Both the position numbers and the translations under genes were made by a program. The notes under the pieces were generated by a model. That model worked only from the letters and a program-made list of their open reading frames with translations, ran no database searches and was not told where the DNA came from. Below are positions 32,100 to 32,443 of a DNA stretch of 32,443 bases, piece after piece. How positions within the stretch are numbered: position 1 is the first letter of the stretch; each line of letters begins with the position of its first letter. Source of the stretch: DASWVC01 sp036401335 (GTDB lineage: Bacteria > Verrucomicrobiota > Verrucomicrobiia > Chthoniobacterales > JAFAMB01). The DNA is taken from positions 1-32,443 of the forward strand of contig DASWVC010000288.1 in NCBI GenBank assembly GCA_036401335.1, written 5' to 3'.

Positions 32100-32139
32100 G
32101 GGCGTTTGCACGGGACCGGTCCGGTACCGGCAAACGCCC
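32100..32139. terminator. Bidirectional terminator-like hairpin
   Basis: GGGCGTTTGC (32100-32109) pairs perfectly with GCAAACGCCC (32130-32139) around a 20-nt loop that itself contains ACCGGT-type inverted repeats. It sits between two convergent genes. The flanks are only slightly T-rich on each strand, so factor-independent strength is uncertain. Confidence 0.6.
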
Positions 32140-32157
32140 AAGCCAAGTGCTTTCTGG

Positions 32158-32443
32158 TTACCGGCTTCCGATTCCCGCCCGGACGGAAAGGGATCCGTAG
32201 GTGATTGTGGTCTGACTCGGATTGATAAACTCCAGCGTCACCGAGGCCGCTTGCCCCGGCGCAAGTGAGCCGCTTTGGAGCACGTTGACGTAAGGGCTCG
32301 CCGGATTGGCTGAACCCGTCGTCCCACCGGACCGATTGGCCAGCTGTGCGTTGGGCGAAAGGCCCGGCAGCACCAGGCTGAGCGGAGCGCTCAGCACCGT
32401 TGAACCGGCGTCGGTCAGCGTCACCGTTTGCCGGTAATACCCG
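32158..32443 (-). CDS. C-terminal part of a secreted beta-sandwich protein, 5' part outside window
   Basis: The minus-strand frame enters from the right edge (GYYRQTVTLTDAG) and ends at 32158 after 94 visible residues. The pattern is LSAPLSLVLPGLSPNAQLANRSG, then SPYVNVL, LAPGQAASVTLEFINPSQTTITYGSLSVRAG. It resembles the C-terminal Ig-like or fibronectin-like domains of large secreted proteins in Verrucomicrobiota and Acidobacteriota, where a L-PGQS-x-x-V-x-L-x-F-x-NPS motif recurs. A surface or secreted enzyme or adhesin is likely, but the catalytic or main domain is not in the window. Confidence 0.65.
   Translation of the reverse strand, partial: GYYRQTVTLTDAGSTVLSAPLSLVLPGLSPNAQLANRSGGTTGSANPASPYVNVLQSGSLAPGQAASVTLEFINPSQTTITYGSLSVRAGIGSR

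Overview
The window is high-GC bacterial DNA with tightly packed genes. The gene set suggests a Verrucomicrobiota-like soil or plant-associated heterotroph: a DUF2934 protein, a DUF3455 protein, a small CxxC zinc-ribbon protein, a ClpX-like ATPase without the zinc-binding domain, several carbohydrate enzymes and Tat-exported proteins. This assignment is an inference from gene families; no rRNA or other phylogenetic marker is present, and I saw no tRNA, rRNA or CRISPR array.

Region 1 (1-9014) starts inside a secreted GH35 beta-galactosidase that runs off the left edge, preceded by a sodium:sugar symporter. Then come a hybrid histidine kinase whose N-terminal receiver has lost its phosphoacceptor Asp, a GT2 glycosyltransferase, an orphan protein, trpF and a DUF2934 protein. 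Region 2 (9039-13889) is a minus-strand housekeeping run: an 80-residue unknown protein, a ClpX-like AAA+ ATPase with an apparently duplicated C-terminal small domain, recR, mnmA and recF. Region 3 (14032-18681) holds an aldo/keto reductase, a dienelactone hydrolase, a zinc-ribbon protein, an FNT-family channel and a secreted unknown protein. Its gaps carry three diverged copies of a GC-rich interspersed repeat and the tail of an IS4-type transposase.

Region 4 (18824-30329) is the most interesting part. A minus-strand operon encodes a LacI-family regulator, an intact CUT1-type ABC importer (binding protein and two permeases, no ATPase), a nucleoside hydrolase and an ADP-ribosylglycohydrolase-family enzyme. 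Divergent from it is a second importer operon ending in a GH116 beta-glucosidase. That second importer is broken: a TAA stop just after the Tat signal region of the binding protein, loss of the EAA-loop segment from both permeases, and a frame change in the second permease. The GH116 gene is intact. Two LacI-type palindromes that match at 13 of 14 core positions lie in the promoter of each operon, so one LacI regulator probably controls both. I read this as one catabolic regulon for an N-glycosidic or beta-glucosidic compound with a redundant importer being lost.

Region 5 (30578-32443) has a GlsB/YeaQ-type membrane protein, a Tat-exported beta-carbonic anhydrase, an N-terminally truncated DUF3455 protein, a terminator hairpin, and the 3' end of a secreted protein entering from the right edge.
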